In this document: piece after piece, positions 10,606 to 21,400 of the stretch | Position numbering within the stretch: position 1 is the stretch's first letter | Layout: each line of letters starts with the position of its first letter | NCBI GenBank assembly: GCA_023627715.1 | Contig: JAMAHW010000057.1 | Coordinates: forward strand, 104,612 to 168,611 | From: Periconia sp. R9002 | Lineage: Eukaryota; Ascomycota; Dothideomycetes; Pleosporales; Periconiaceae | Reading direction: 5' to 3' | DNA: 64,000 nt | Notes under the pieces: generated by a model | Database searches by the model: none | Told to the model about the DNA's origin: nothing | What the model saw: only the letters and a program-made list of their open reading frames with translations | Position numbers and translations under genes: made by a program

Positions 10606-13094
10606 TTCTTGAGCGTATCTGTCGCGGAGGTTGAGAATTTAAGCGTTGGTAGGTCTCTGTTCCCAAAACCGGTATAAAATAGTACTCACTGCCGCTTATC
10701 ATCGTATGTAAGGGGATATGACAGGGCTAGAAGATGCCGTATGTACATTGAGATGATTTGTACGTATGAGGTTCTGGATGAGATACCGAGGACTAGGGTT
10801 GATGGTAAGAAAGAAGAAGGGAGAGATGGACGTATATTGTTATGTCGTCACTTTGTTGCAGGAGGGAAGATACCTGTGAATGGGTATCAGTTGTAGTCTC
10901 AAAGATCGATACAGCAATACTTGAACAGATGGAAACCAGTATCACCGAAGTTTTTCTTCGAAAAAGTAAAACGATCTATCGCTCTCATGAAATGAAGTGT
11001 CTACGGTTAAAGAATTCTCAAAGCAGGGAGTCGTGGGTGTTATACTTTGTCTTCCATCATCCAATGCAATTCTCAGTGCTCCGAAAATGTGCTCCAGGAG
11101 TGAGAGCAATATCACACATCTTTGTAAGAGCTTTGCTGCGTCCGCGGCGCGTATAAGGCACCTACCCCAACTTATTTTGTCAAGACCGACTCCAAAGATG
11201 TATAAAATCCGTGCCAATACCGTCAATGATATTTGTAAGATCCGTGCAACGAGCCAGAGTACTGTGTGGTCTGTTCAATGTATGAGAAGTGTAAGCTGCA
11301 CCTATCACGGAGGTGTCAATCCCCGCGGATTGAGGAAAGCTTCACATCTGCATCACCATCCTCTGCTTGACTGCCGACAGGACCTCCACTGCCTGACTTA
11401 TTGCTATCATGCTGTTTCAGTTGTAGATTACCATGCTCCGGTCATGATTATCCTGTTCCAATTCGTGTACTGCTTCTGTGTCGGAGAAGTCGCTGCGATC
11501 TAGTATGTCTTCATAATCGTGGAAGCTCGGACGAGGATCTCGATGCTCGCATGGGAAGAGTGGACGCGGTTTGAGGCGCGTGGAGTGACGTGCTGCATTC
11601 ACCCTTGTACGCCGAGAAGGTCAGAAGGATAGGGAAGGTGGTTGCTGTGCTAGCATGAACTGCCTTGGACGAAGAAGAGAGGGAGAGGGAATTCACGATG
11701 TAGTGAGGAAGCGGTGCCACAGCAACCACCAAGCCGCAGTCAACTGCACGAGCGGGACTTGTAAAAACCATTGATGCCATGTAAATAGACGAGAAAACAA
11801 TAGCAGTAGGCAAGAACGAGGAGCACAAGAACCAAGGCCGCAGTGTACCACAGATAGATTACGTGCTGTATCAAAACAAAACCGCTCACTGCCTGACCAC
11901 GCACCTGGGCACCCACTCACGTGGCTCCCCTCCACGCTCCCCGCTTCCCTAGGTACATACCTATTACCTCTTTCTTGTAATACTATATATATCACGCAAA
12001 GAGAACTCCTAATATCTGAAAAAACAAAATGCTAACTTATCATGGTGTAGGTGGTTAAACGAATACGACTCGAACGGGAATTTCTTTTTTTGGTCTTTTT
12101 TTTTTCTTTTATGAGTTCTGCTTGCTGTGAATGCTATGTAAGATATGAGGAGGTGCAAGGTTCGAAACGAGGCGTTGGGGCTTTTGTCTTTTGGTTTTTG
12201 TTTACTTTGGGTGAGTCATTTTTGAGGGAAGCACGGGTGTGGGCGTGGCAAGAGAAGCACAGGGACTACGCTATCCAATAGTACGGTAAACCAGAGCCTT
12301 CTTCCTCTTTCACATCTTCAGAGCTACGGAATGATTGAGCTTCTTGGTTGGCAAAAGCTGTGCAAGTATTTACAGGGCCATGGAGACTGAGATGTCAATT
12401 ATGCATTCTTTCCCACTGCCCTCACGGCTGACACACCAACTTCGAGTTGGATGACTTTGCTATTGTTGTAACTCCCTCTGATTTCTTTTCAGATACAGTC
12501 TCCATTGTCAAAAATGGTATAGCTAGCTGAGCACGAGCTCGTGGAACTGAGTCAATGAAGTACCCCCCTTCCCTCCCATGCCCCGCAGACTTTAACGTAT
12601 GCGTTGGTGAATCGTGAAGAAACCACCAAGAGCCTTCTGCGTTTGCCATGGTTTCAGCAATTAGATTCAACACAAAAAGTCTGAGAGCACAGAGTGGCTC
12701 AGATCACTGGCAAAAAGCTTGATGCCATCGGGAGAGGTGCACTAGCGGCGCCAAGTGAGATAATATAGCTGGAAATTGAGTTGCAATTGCCAATAGCAAC
12801 AGTTACTACATTGCAAGCAATTCTACATATCCACACATTTCCACTGCCAGACTGGCAGAGCAGCTGGCATTAGGAGGTGTAACTCCACCTTCGTCACGAT
12901 TGTCCACATCATTCGTGCTACAGTGTGGATGATACGGAGTTTCATTTCTTTGAAAGGGCATTCATTACAAGTGGGTTGAGGTTCGCAAATATCGAGAGCA
13001 ATTTCTCCAGCCTCCTGCCCAAAAACATTGCCCACGGCTTTCCCTGGCCTCATACCCCACGACGCAGCCTCCAAAGGCACCGAAATGTTGTAAG
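10606..13094. other. Gene-free interval
   Basis: About 2.5 kb in which no frame shows recognisable protein sequence. A minus-strand frame at 11417-11602 has an acidic, protein-like composition (DYEDILDRSDFSDTEAVHELEQ), but I could not join it to convincing neighbouring exons. Another minus frame at 12823-13110 is unrecognised. TATA-like sequence (tactatatatatcac) lies near 11981-11994. Confidence 0.4.
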
Positions 13095-13220
13095 CTATTT
13101 GGATTGACACAAGAAGATATTGACGGAACTTCCCTTCCCGAGGGCAAGTAACACTTCGCCGGTCTTTTTGCTAAGATGAAAATCGAGGCTGAGGCTATGC
13201 ACGTGCTCGAACGCCGTCAC
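13095..13220 (-). pseudogene. Fragment of an HMT1/ATM1-type ABC half-transporter
   Basis: Forty-two codons on the minus strand read VTAFEHVHSLSLDFHLSKKT then GEVLLALGKGSSVNIFL and reach a stop. AFEH(V/I)HSLSLDFHLxKKTGEV...GSS(V/I)NxFL is the cytoplasmic loop segment of the transmembrane domain of heavy-metal-tolerance/mitochondrial ABC transporters. No Walker A, signature motif or other membrane segments are found nearby, so only this piece is present. Its 5' end abuts the 157-bp repeat immediately upstream (13221 onward), and the frame continues without a stop into the repeat. It is an isolated fragment, not a functional transporter. Confidence 0.65.
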
Positions 13221-13583
13221 CAGACAGAGGATCGTGTGTATACCACACACGATCCTCTGTCTGATATTCTCCTCGGCGTCGGATCGACCCTAGAATAGAT
13301 TTGTCAACAGACGCGAGTAAGCATTTTGGAGATGAACGTACCTGGCCGGGGGCCGATCCGACAACTGAACATTAGCCAGGCAGAGGATGTACGCATTTTG
13401 AAAGCCGCATACAATCCTCTGCCTGATATTCTTCTCGGCATCGGACCTAAATAGGTTTGTCAGCAACCGCATGTAACCATTGTGGTGGAGATGAACATAC
13501 CTGGCCAGGGTCCAACCCGATATAACCATCACTCAGGCAGAGGATGTATGTGGCATGATACCACATACACGCTTCTGCGTGTG
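13221..13583 (-). repeat. 157-bp tandem unit with exon-intron structure and hairpin
   Basis: Three palindromic blocks start at 13221, 13377 and 13534 (spacing 156 and 157 bp). The first is near-perfect: CAGACAGAGGATCGTGTGT faces its exact reverse complement across a 5-bp loop (13221-13263). The next two (13377-13425, 13534-13583) are diverged. On the minus strand each spacer looks like a spliceosomal intron: intron A 13447..13500 (GCCAG|GTATGT ... GCTGAC ... TTTAG) and intron B 13290..13341 (GCCAG|GTACGT ... TTGAC ... TCTAG). The exon between them, 13342..13446, is 105 nt and open in one frame (SDAEKNIRQRIVCGFQNAYI, then LCLANVQLSDRPPA). The copy next to the ABC fragment reads ENIRQRIVCGIHTILCLV in frame into it. 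So a whole exon-intron unit has been tandemly duplicated. The exon sequence is not recognised. Confidence 0.6.
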
Positions 13584-14963
13584 GGGCCTACCCCACCTGG
13601 GGGAGGAAAAGCTATTTGAATGTGGAAGTTTGCAAAGAAGCATCATTTTTGATGTCCATGCCGTGAAGTGCTGTTCATCGATGAAATTTTGTGACTCGGA
13701 CAAGGACTGCCCCCCAGATGCTGAAAGATGTCTGAACAAGTACTATGGGAGAGGGGAGAAGGAGCACTGCCTTGGTGTTCTTGAAGGTTCAATCGGACAT
13801 GCGGAATAGACTCATGTGTCCTATCGAGATGGCGGAGAGCAGGGTTTGTGTATGCCAAGAAGTGGATGAAATGAACGTGGCAAGTATCAGCCCGATGAAG
13901 AAACGCCAGGAATTTCTTTGTATGTTCACTAAAGGGTATTCATTAGTAATGTCTTTGGGAAGGAAAGGGACTGTGTACTAACTAGGTCCAGATCCAACGA
14001 CTACCATTGGACGCGCTCGGTCACGCCATCATTTGGAGACGACCAGAAAGAAAGAGTTGAGAGTCCCTACATGTTCACTCTGAATCCGAAGGTGACTCAT
14101 CGTCGAACTTGCTTGCGGACCTCAAGGGCGATCGAGGATATCGAGACGATAGAAGCTAGGGGCAAATCAGAACTGTCTGTACCCGATCCGTGTTCGGTTC
14201 GGTGTTGACAGAATGGTGGGCCCGAGCGATGGTTCAGGGAGCTGAGATTGTTTGAGAGCCTGCATTGGCAGATTGAAATCTCCTTCCTGAACGAGTCAGC
14301 AAACTGAGCTTTGTTTGCTCACGCCAGGAGGTGGCAGTAACAGCTATGCCTTACCGAGCCTGCTTGTCGGTCTGAAAAACCATGCCGAGATGCTGAATAC
14401 GTGGAAATGCTGGCTCGTCCAAGAGCGTAGAAGGCCAGTGTAGTGGAAGCAAAGGTATCGAAGAGGGTTGTAGGATGATGAAGCAAGCGTTGGTAGAGGA
14501 GAGGAAGAGGAGCGGATGAAGAAGAAGGACGTGAAAAGAAGAGGAGGAGTGTAAAGTATCAGGCCACTGGAGAGGGGCAAGATGAGTGGCTTTGGCAAGA
14601 GCGTGCAGGGTTGAGCGTACAGTCACCCGCAGGAGCTGTCTTGGCAAACACTCCCCCACGCTAGACCGACAGTGACGCTGGATTGAGCCAGAGCTACAGA
14701 AAGACGACTCTCAAGTACTTCCAAGGTCACCGCAGAATGAAGCTTTCAGCCAGCGAAGCCGTACAAACACAGGCAGTTGCTCTACACTCAATGTTCACTG
14801 TAGTCGCTGGCAAACATAGCTGGCATTTGCAGGTCCGTTTTCACATGAGGCAAGAAGAAGCAGCATGTCCTTTGAGGTGAGTTCTAACCCAACAGCGATG
14901 AGGAAGAAAGGATAGCATAGGGTGGTTACCATCTTACTGTATCTATTCCAACTGTGTATTTAA
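13584..14963. other. Gene-free interval
   Basis: About 1.4 kb with no recognisable coding sequence on either strand. Several 60-100-codon frames overlap one another with no conserved motif or plausible splicing partners. Confidence 0.4.
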
Positions 14964-15788
14964 CTAATCACAATCCCAGGCATAATCCGGATACCGCTCC
15001 TTGAGCGCATTCTTCACCACAGGCAAACAATCTTCCTTCCGGTAGACGTCCTCATCAGGCCAGCCATGCTCGCGGTAAATACATCTGACCATCTCTACCA
15101 TACCGTCGGCATCTTGGCCGAACTTGGTATACATATCAATCACACGTCTTTCGTTCAGGGGTACCATGTTAAGGCTGCGGAACTCATCCTTCAGGAGCTC
15201 GAAAAAGTCAGCAATCGCCCACGCAGGACCCGCTGCTTCTGCCCAGATCTCCTCCTCCTCTTGCTCTTCTTCATCCTCACTCTCTTCCAGATCCACCTGT
15301 TCCCTCGTCGGAAACTCCCTCGGCCCTTCCGGCGCATTCATCCAGTGCACAATGCCTCTCACCGTATCCAACAGGAACACTGGCGACTCTCTTCCGCCCA
15401 CGATAAGTCCTACAATATGCGGCGGCACGCGCTCGTACAGGAGACCTTCGGTCGTGATACGTAGGCCATCTGCCTCTTCTTTGGCGAGTTCGCGGTCAAG
15501 ACGCGGGTTGTGGTAGTCGCAGAAAACGGCGTACGCAGCGCCCTGCATGAGCAGATTATCATCGGACGGTTCTTCGATATAGGGAAGATGTGCAAGCAAT
15601 GAAATAACCTCATCCGTCTTGCCGAAACCACGAAATCTATCAGGTGTGATGTCTGGCCATCCTGTGGCGGGCGGCCGGATCACAGCAGAGTTGGGCAGAT
15701 ATAATTTCGTGAGAAAGTCGTAGTAGGATTGGATAGCTTCAATAGTAGCCTCGCGCGAGTATTCAGGTATCTCGCTGAGGCGCGGCAT
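14964..15788 (-). CDS. Conserved fungal protein of unknown function
   Basis: A single-exon frame. I start it at the internal ATG giving MPRLSEIPEYSREATIEAIQ (274 residues) rather than the ATG 20 codons upstream, because the earlier segment is low quality and this start opens the ordered part. The N-terminal half looks like a folded domain (YYDFLTKLYLP, PPATGWPDITPDRFRGFGKT, VISLLAHLPYI). The middle has GGRESPVFLLDTVRGIVHW, then an acidic run (EESEDEEEQEEEEIW), then DFFELLKDEFRSLNMVPL. The C-terminus has MVRCIYREHGWP and KNALKERYPDYAWDCD. I recognise this only as a fungal hypothetical-protein type and assign no function; its layout is loosely reminiscent of SMI1/KNR4-like regulators. No signal peptide or membrane segment is seen. 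Confidence 0.75.
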   Translation of the reverse strand: MPRLSEIPEYSREATIEAIQSYYDFLTKLYLPNSAVIRPPATGWPDITPDRFRGFGKTDEVISLLAHLPYIEEPSDDNLLMQGAAYAVFCDYHNPRLDRELAKEEADGLRITTEGLLYERVPPHIVGLIVGGRESPVFLLDTVRGIVHWMNAPEGPREFPTREQVDLEESEDEEEQEEEEIWAEAAGPAWAIADFFELLKDEFRSLNMVPLNERRVIDMYTKFGQDADGMVEMVRCIYREHGWPDEDVYRKEDCLPVVKNALKERYPDYAWDCD

Positions 15789-15920
15789 CTTGAGCCGTAG
15801 CAAGGTTCTGGAACTGGGTCTGAATTCGCCTGAGTTGGTAGTATACACAGATGAGAAAGGGTAGTCTTGGTAAGATGAGTGAGGAGAAGATGTAGCTAGG
15901 CGTAAGCGTTCGTAGGGAAA

Positions 15921-15931
15921 CTATATATAAA
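15921..15931 (-). promoter_or_regulatory. TATA-like element upstream of the unknown protein gene
   Basis: ctatatataaa lies about 135 bp upstream of the start of the minus-strand gene that begins at 15788, a plausible TATA-box distance in fungi. It rests on sequence match only. Confidence 0.4.
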
Positions 15932-16366
15932 GTCACGGAAGCATTTTGTGGATTGCGTTCGTCACTGGGGCTATAACATCTTTTACCTTTCTGGGTTACC
16001 TCGCTATCGGCCCCCACAAATAGGTGTTCCACGCTCGTGCTTCATGCAGGCTCACCTCAGCGTAAGACATTAACTTGGGAAGAATTTTACGGAGTGTAAG
16101 AATGGTTCAGGCGCGCCTAATTTTTACAAATTCAAGCCGAATTTGCCAAGTTAAGGTATTGACATCCCAGCAAGAAGAGGCGCAATCATTGCAAAATAGA
16201 CTAATGAGTGTAGAATTGATTCTAATATTCGAGCAAGATACTGCCATGAAAACGCGATAAAGTGTGCATAAAGACAAATAAGAAATAATCATTCTAATAA
16301 CGGAAATCAAACCCTCCCAGAAAGCAAGAAGAAAAATCATGAGCTAAATCTATCCTTGCGTTCTAT
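15932..16366. other. Intergenic region between two minus-strand genes
   Basis: About 430 bp, A/T-rich towards 16366. It should hold the promoter of the 14964-15788 gene and the 3' UTR of the secreted-protein gene. No gene is seen. Confidence 0.5.
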
Positions 16367-18450
16367 CTACGCTGTAAATGTGACATTCACTAAACGACGG
16401 CCGTCTTCTTCTAGCACCTGAGTCTCGTCGTTGAAGCTGCGTCTTCGCAAACCATTCTTGCCTTTTTCGTAAGTTTCGTTGTATCTGTACTTGGGTTGGT
16501 TATTTGGCGTGTAATAGTTGTCGTATGAGAGTAGCACGAAGCCAGGGTCGTCTGTGATCTTCTTTGGCCAACATGGGTTGTCCCTGAGACCAGCGTCCGG
16601 GGAAGGGGGAACATCGAAGGCGGAGATGGTAAAGACAGGGCGATGCTCGACTGTGATGCCGAGCGTATACTGTATTGATGTGGGGTTCAGGCGCGTAACT
16701 TTGCGGTCGAAGTATTTCGACTGGGCGGCATCGATGGCCTGCTGCGGAGTCAACTCGGCGAGGGGCACCTTGAAGCAGATGCTTTGCCACATTCCCTGGG
16801 CTCCCCCATTTTCTGCGGCCGGCAGCCAGCGCATCAATTGTCCAGTCTTGTCTTTGCCAGCCTGGGTAAAGGCGACGTCTGTCTCGCTGAGAAGGTAAGC
16901 TGGCGGATATTCGTCTCGGTCGCACCTGGGCTCCTGTCGATACGCTGCATCTTGCCATCCGGCACCTTTATGCTCCCTAGACCATACATCGGTAGCTTTT
17001 GCTGCAAGGCGTTTTCGGGACTTGGTCGCGGCTTCTTGAGGGCAAGTCAATCGACCCCATGATGGGTTTTGTGCAATGACAGATTGGTAGTGGTAGCAGG
17101 CCTGGCCCCATTTCCTTTCGCACTTCTTGGCCACATCTGTGGTCTGCGCATTCGCTGCATAGGACAGTGTGGTAATGACGAACTCGTGGGTTGTCTTACC
17201 CGCATTGCCACATTCTGTGGAGATGAAAGTATTCATGCTCTTTCTCTTCGGATTCTGGTTCTTGGGTGCCTTCCCTCTCTTGTCTAGGCCATCATCGACG
17301 CCTTCATCTGGATCAGGGCCACCCAGCGAACATGCAGCAGCAGAAGAGGAGGTCTCATGAGCGGTTGTCTTCGTGGGAGTCTGGCTGCCGTGTGATGTAG
17401 TAGAGATAGGTCCCGTGCTAGTGGTTCGTGGAGGAGGACTAGACGTCTTCGGAGGGTCAGACTTTGGGGGGTCAGACTTTGGGGGATCAGACTTTGGGGG
17501 ATCAGACTTTAGGGGAGGTGGCGGAGGATCTGACTTTGGAGGGGGAGGTGGCGGAGGATCTGACTTTGGAGGAGGAGGTGGCGGAGGATCTGACTTTGGA
17601 GGAGGAGGTGGCGGAGGATCTGACTTTGGAGGGGGTGGTGGAGGATTAGATTTTGGAGGATCAGGTTTCTTTGGGGGCTCATCCGGCTTCTTGGGTGGGT
17701 CCGGTTTAGGATCAAGTTTCTTGCAGTCCGCCTTATTCTTTCTTCCACAGCCTTGACTCACATCCACGGAATCAGGCGCTGCAAGCAAAAGATCGAACAC
17801 ATCGAAGCTTGGCCAGTCTGGTATTCCACATACTCCCCCAACCCAATTCATGTACTGACCGGCCTCAAGACCATTTTCTGCAAATGTCTTTGCGGTCCTG
17901 ACCGCTGCTTTTGTTGCGCCTTGAAGTTCCGCTCCACCGGGTATGGCGTCGATTCCAACCTCAACTATCAATTGGAAAGTTTGTAGTATGATGCCGCAAA
18001 AGACGTTTAGGAGTTTTTCCATTCCTTCGGCGAAGGCTTCCACGAGGAATGTGAGTACTGCTTCGACTGTTGGATTCTCGCATTTGCATTTCGATGGCAC
18101 ATATCTGAATCCTTCATCATCCTTGCTAGCTTGTTTTCCGAGCAATTCTCTCATTTCTGGAAAGCTGAGACCACTCCTCTGAATACCACTGAGATCACAC
18201 TATAACAGTTACCAGGCAGCTCCTTAATGTCATAAAAAGGGAAACTTACTTCCGAATAACTAGGGCCGCCTTTCTGTGTCTCACAATATTTTATACAGGG
18301 AAATGGTCCCTTACTCCAGTTCGGTCTTGGTGATTCGAAGTAATACCTGCAGGCCCCGACTTTCTGCCAAAATGCTACTAATTCAGCTTCACTTTCGCCT
18401 GTGGCGATACCGCCTGAGAATAGAAGACATATAAGAAAAAATATTATCAT
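16367..18450 (-). CDS. Secreted protein with proline-rich linker and C-terminal NucA/NucB-like domain
   Basis: Two exons on the minus strand: 18450..18250 and 18178..16367, with a 71-bp phase-0 intron (GTAAGT ... ATTCAG), giving 670 residues. The N-terminus is a signal peptide (MIIFFLICLLFSGGIATGES). Residues about 95-205 have a Cys-containing segment with a hydrophobic helix (LLNVFCGIILQTFQLIVEVG) and MNWVGGVCGIPDWPSFDVFD, a layout that reminds me of the C-terminal part of killer-toxin-like fungal chitinases. A Pro/Lys/Ser/Asp linker follows (about 218-316, PPPPPPKSDP repeats). A dibasic LDKR site near 365 could be a Kex2 cut. The C-terminal domain contains CDRDEYPPAYL (from about residue 486) and LMRWLPAAENGGAQGMW, resembling the CDEYPxA core of NucA/NucB deoxyribonucleases. 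A secreted nuclease is inferred, not shown. Exon 2 alone lacks a secretion signal, which supports the spliced model. Confidence 0.7.
17452..17650 (-). repeat. Two coding minisatellites in the proline-rich linker
   Basis: A 15-bp unit (gggggatcagacttt on the plus strand, encoding PPKSD) is repeated about four times near 17452-17512. A 30-bp unit (gtggcggaggatctgacttt plus ggaggaggag) is repeated about four times near 17515-17640. Copies differ by single G/A changes, so they expanded recently. Both units are multiples of three and keep the frame. Confidence 0.8.
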
Positions 18451-21400
18451 CGCAACGAAAAGAGTGTTGTGCCTATTGCTTCAGACAAAGTTTTTCGAAA
18501 AGAAAAAACCAAATGGGAGGAAATGCAAAGTTGGATATGGTGGCAGGTTGGTCTCATTTTTTTCTCGTCGAGCATTCGATTCTCTTAAATATGCAGAATG
18601 ATCAATATCCCGATATGCCCTTTCTCCAGTTTCGTTTTTGGAAGGAGTGACATTTGGGGCTGTATGTAAAACGACTCGTAAGAATTTACTCTATTCAGCA
18701 AGTGTTACATTAAGATAGAGCCTCGAGGGCATTAGGGGCTAGGTAGACAACAGCCTCTCATCATCCATCTTTGGGTAGGTGGCTTGAATTCCAGTAAGCT
18801 TACAGGGGCTCGAAACATTACCTCAAGTACGGATGTCAGAGAACAAAGCAGTGATTATTATCTTTAGAACAATCTGAGATGCATATGACCGATGACTTTC
18901 TCGCGCGAATCTAGTTCTGCACTCTTTCCACCACTCCAGGGAAATGGGCACCAAGGGCGCTTTATTTCAATCATGTGTTCTACGAGATCACTATGCACAT
19001 CGTATTTTTCTACTAATTTAGAAAATAGACATTTGCAGCTTATTTCGATCATGCGGCCCATATTAGGATAGCATGCACACCTGGGCATGCACATGGAGAT
19101 GCAAGTAAGCCGCCCGGACAGACACAATCACGTGATACATTCAAAACAATATAGCGACTGGTCCCCTTTTACATAGATCCTAGTCGTGCTGGTTTCTGTT
19201 TACATCCCAAAAGGTGAGCTCGTTAGTGAGTCGAATGGCCCTACATACGTGCTCGTGACCTCGCCAACCTCATTTCCCACCTGCATACATGTATTTCCCC
19301 CTCCCTATCCCCACCCCGATTTTTGATATACTATATATACAAAATAACTTGAGATCTTTTCCGTAAACAACTGAGCGTTGGGTTGTTTACCTTAGTTAGA
19401 TAGTTGCTGCGTTCTGTTCTTCCCAATATTCGGATTTGCTAACTTTAAGATTCTAGGCACTGACAGATCTTCCAGATCATTCGTATACGGTTTCGGATTT
19501 ATTTTTGTCCGGGGTCCAGAGTTCGAATCACCATAAAGGTGGTTGAAAAAGCTGGGCTGTTCTTTTTTTGCATTAGGGGAAGGTGAAGGAGGCGGGCGGG
19601 TCTGTTTACTGAGCCGTCACCTGTGGCGTCACTCTGGGGACAGGCACGCTAAACTGCCTACAAGGCCACAGAAAACGGCCTTGCAGGGCGGGGCAGCAAT
19701 TTGACAGGCTTTGGTTGCTCTGCTACCTCTAGATCTCTCGGATCGGGCACGAGCACCCCTTCTTTACCTCACACCTAGTCTGCCCCTCACCCTCTTTTCT
19801 CTGCCACCCTCCGCGTTGTCTCCTGCTCTTGATGCATACTTTTTGACTTGTTTCAACGCAGAAAGTCTCAGATATTCTCCACTCGTTCAACAAGCGGCGG
19901 CAACCTCCTCACCCCCCGAGTGTGACCGTGCGTTGATAGATCATATCGATTACCCCAGTGAAAGCATTCGGAACACCACGCACACAGCTTCACCGTATTC
20001 TTACCAATATTTTTTGAGCAGAACTCCAGATATTGTCAGCTTGAGCACTGCATCTCGCTACCACCGAAGCCCCTCACCCCCTCGAGCCATCGCCGTCGCC
20101 ATCGCCATGCCATAGCGACCAAGGGCCTCACCAGGATCGAAGTTTGCCCTCCCGATACATTCCGTAGCCAGGACTGCAAGCAATATGCTGAGAGTCAAAT
20201 CTCTGAGTTTGGAGTCTGTAATACACAGAATAAAGAAAACGGCACGACAAAGGTGTTTGCGGGGGACCGAGATACATTCAAGGCAACTGGGCGATTTATA
20301 CCAATATGCGTGGGATAGCCGACGAATTTCTGGAAGGACTATACAGGCAGTTTCGATTTGGTGTATACCCTTGTCTCAATCTGCAGTTATTTTCCTTCGT
20401 ATCTTTTGGAAATGCCTCTCGGGGTGCAAATTTCGTGGAGCAGGCCTCTGTTCTCATGCTTTGTGCATTCGAACACAACGAGGACATCGAAACAAAGTTG
20501 AACAGTAATACTCTGCAGAGACAGGTGTAGATTGACCCGTCCGGTAAAAAAAATTTGCGAGAGCTTTCCCTATGTCCTACTATAATTTTCATATAATTTT
20601 GACATAATTCGGTCTGGCGACCATTCTTCTGAAGCGCGAGATGTAATTGCACTGCTTAGAAGCTCCCAGCGACATATTATAGCGAAGCGGCGGGTGCGTC
20701 TCTGCGTCTACATTTTTTCGTGCTCCTTCTTTAGACAAAAGAGGCTTGCAATGGCTGATTGCGGTGCAAATAAATGCATGCCAGGATGGACGATAACTAG
20801 GAGGGCTGCGAGCCTTGCAGGCATCTTGAAGTGCTATGCAGGCTTTGGGGGGGGGGGGGGGGGCTTAGTTGCCTGCTCAATGGGCGGCGGGTTTCGCGAC
20901 GGTTTGGGCCTCTTGTTGCCCTCACTCTGCCCTCCCCACCTCCTTCAAGTCTCCCCCCCTCACCACCTTCTCGTGGATGGCTGCAATGAGAATGATCTTC
21001 CCAGAGATTCTAGGAAGCTACTCCTTTCACTTTCTTGCACTGAGTTCCGCTTCAAATGCAAGCCGGACGCCTTGCCGAGGAGGCGGCAGCAAACACCCCC
21101 GCAAAACGACTACCCTCACACCCCGCAGCTTTTGAGTAAAGTACTCCTGACCACTAATTTCACGCAGGACGCTCTGATTATTTACTGAATACCGCCGGGC
21201 ACTGCGTTCATGAGGCGACAGGCTACAAGTTGGACGACGGGAGCGCGGCGGCCGTCGCCTCTCCTGCGGGCAGAGACTTTCTTTCGAGGTACGTCCGTAG
21301 CACGCACAACATTCTGCCGACTTTTGAGGGGCGTGTAAGTTACAGAAAGAGCCCTACGCAGATGCCAAAGGTCCTGAAGAAGCACACTCTGCACCCGCGA

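Noticed and set aside
13221..13583. Regularly spaced palindromes as a CRISPR array or rho-type terminators
   Set aside because: Only three units of about 157 bp with similar, not unique, spacers in a eukaryotic context; spacers look like introns.
17373..17756. Glycine-rich 127-codon plus-strand frame
   Set aside because: Exact antisense of the proline-rich linker of the secreted protein; the Gly-rich peptide is a by-product of the minisatellite.
19501..19545. Possible tRNA T-arm (gttcgaatc) after ggggtccaga
   Set aside because: The T-loop-like string has no matching 5-bp stem, no A-box upstream at the right distance and no acceptor stem.
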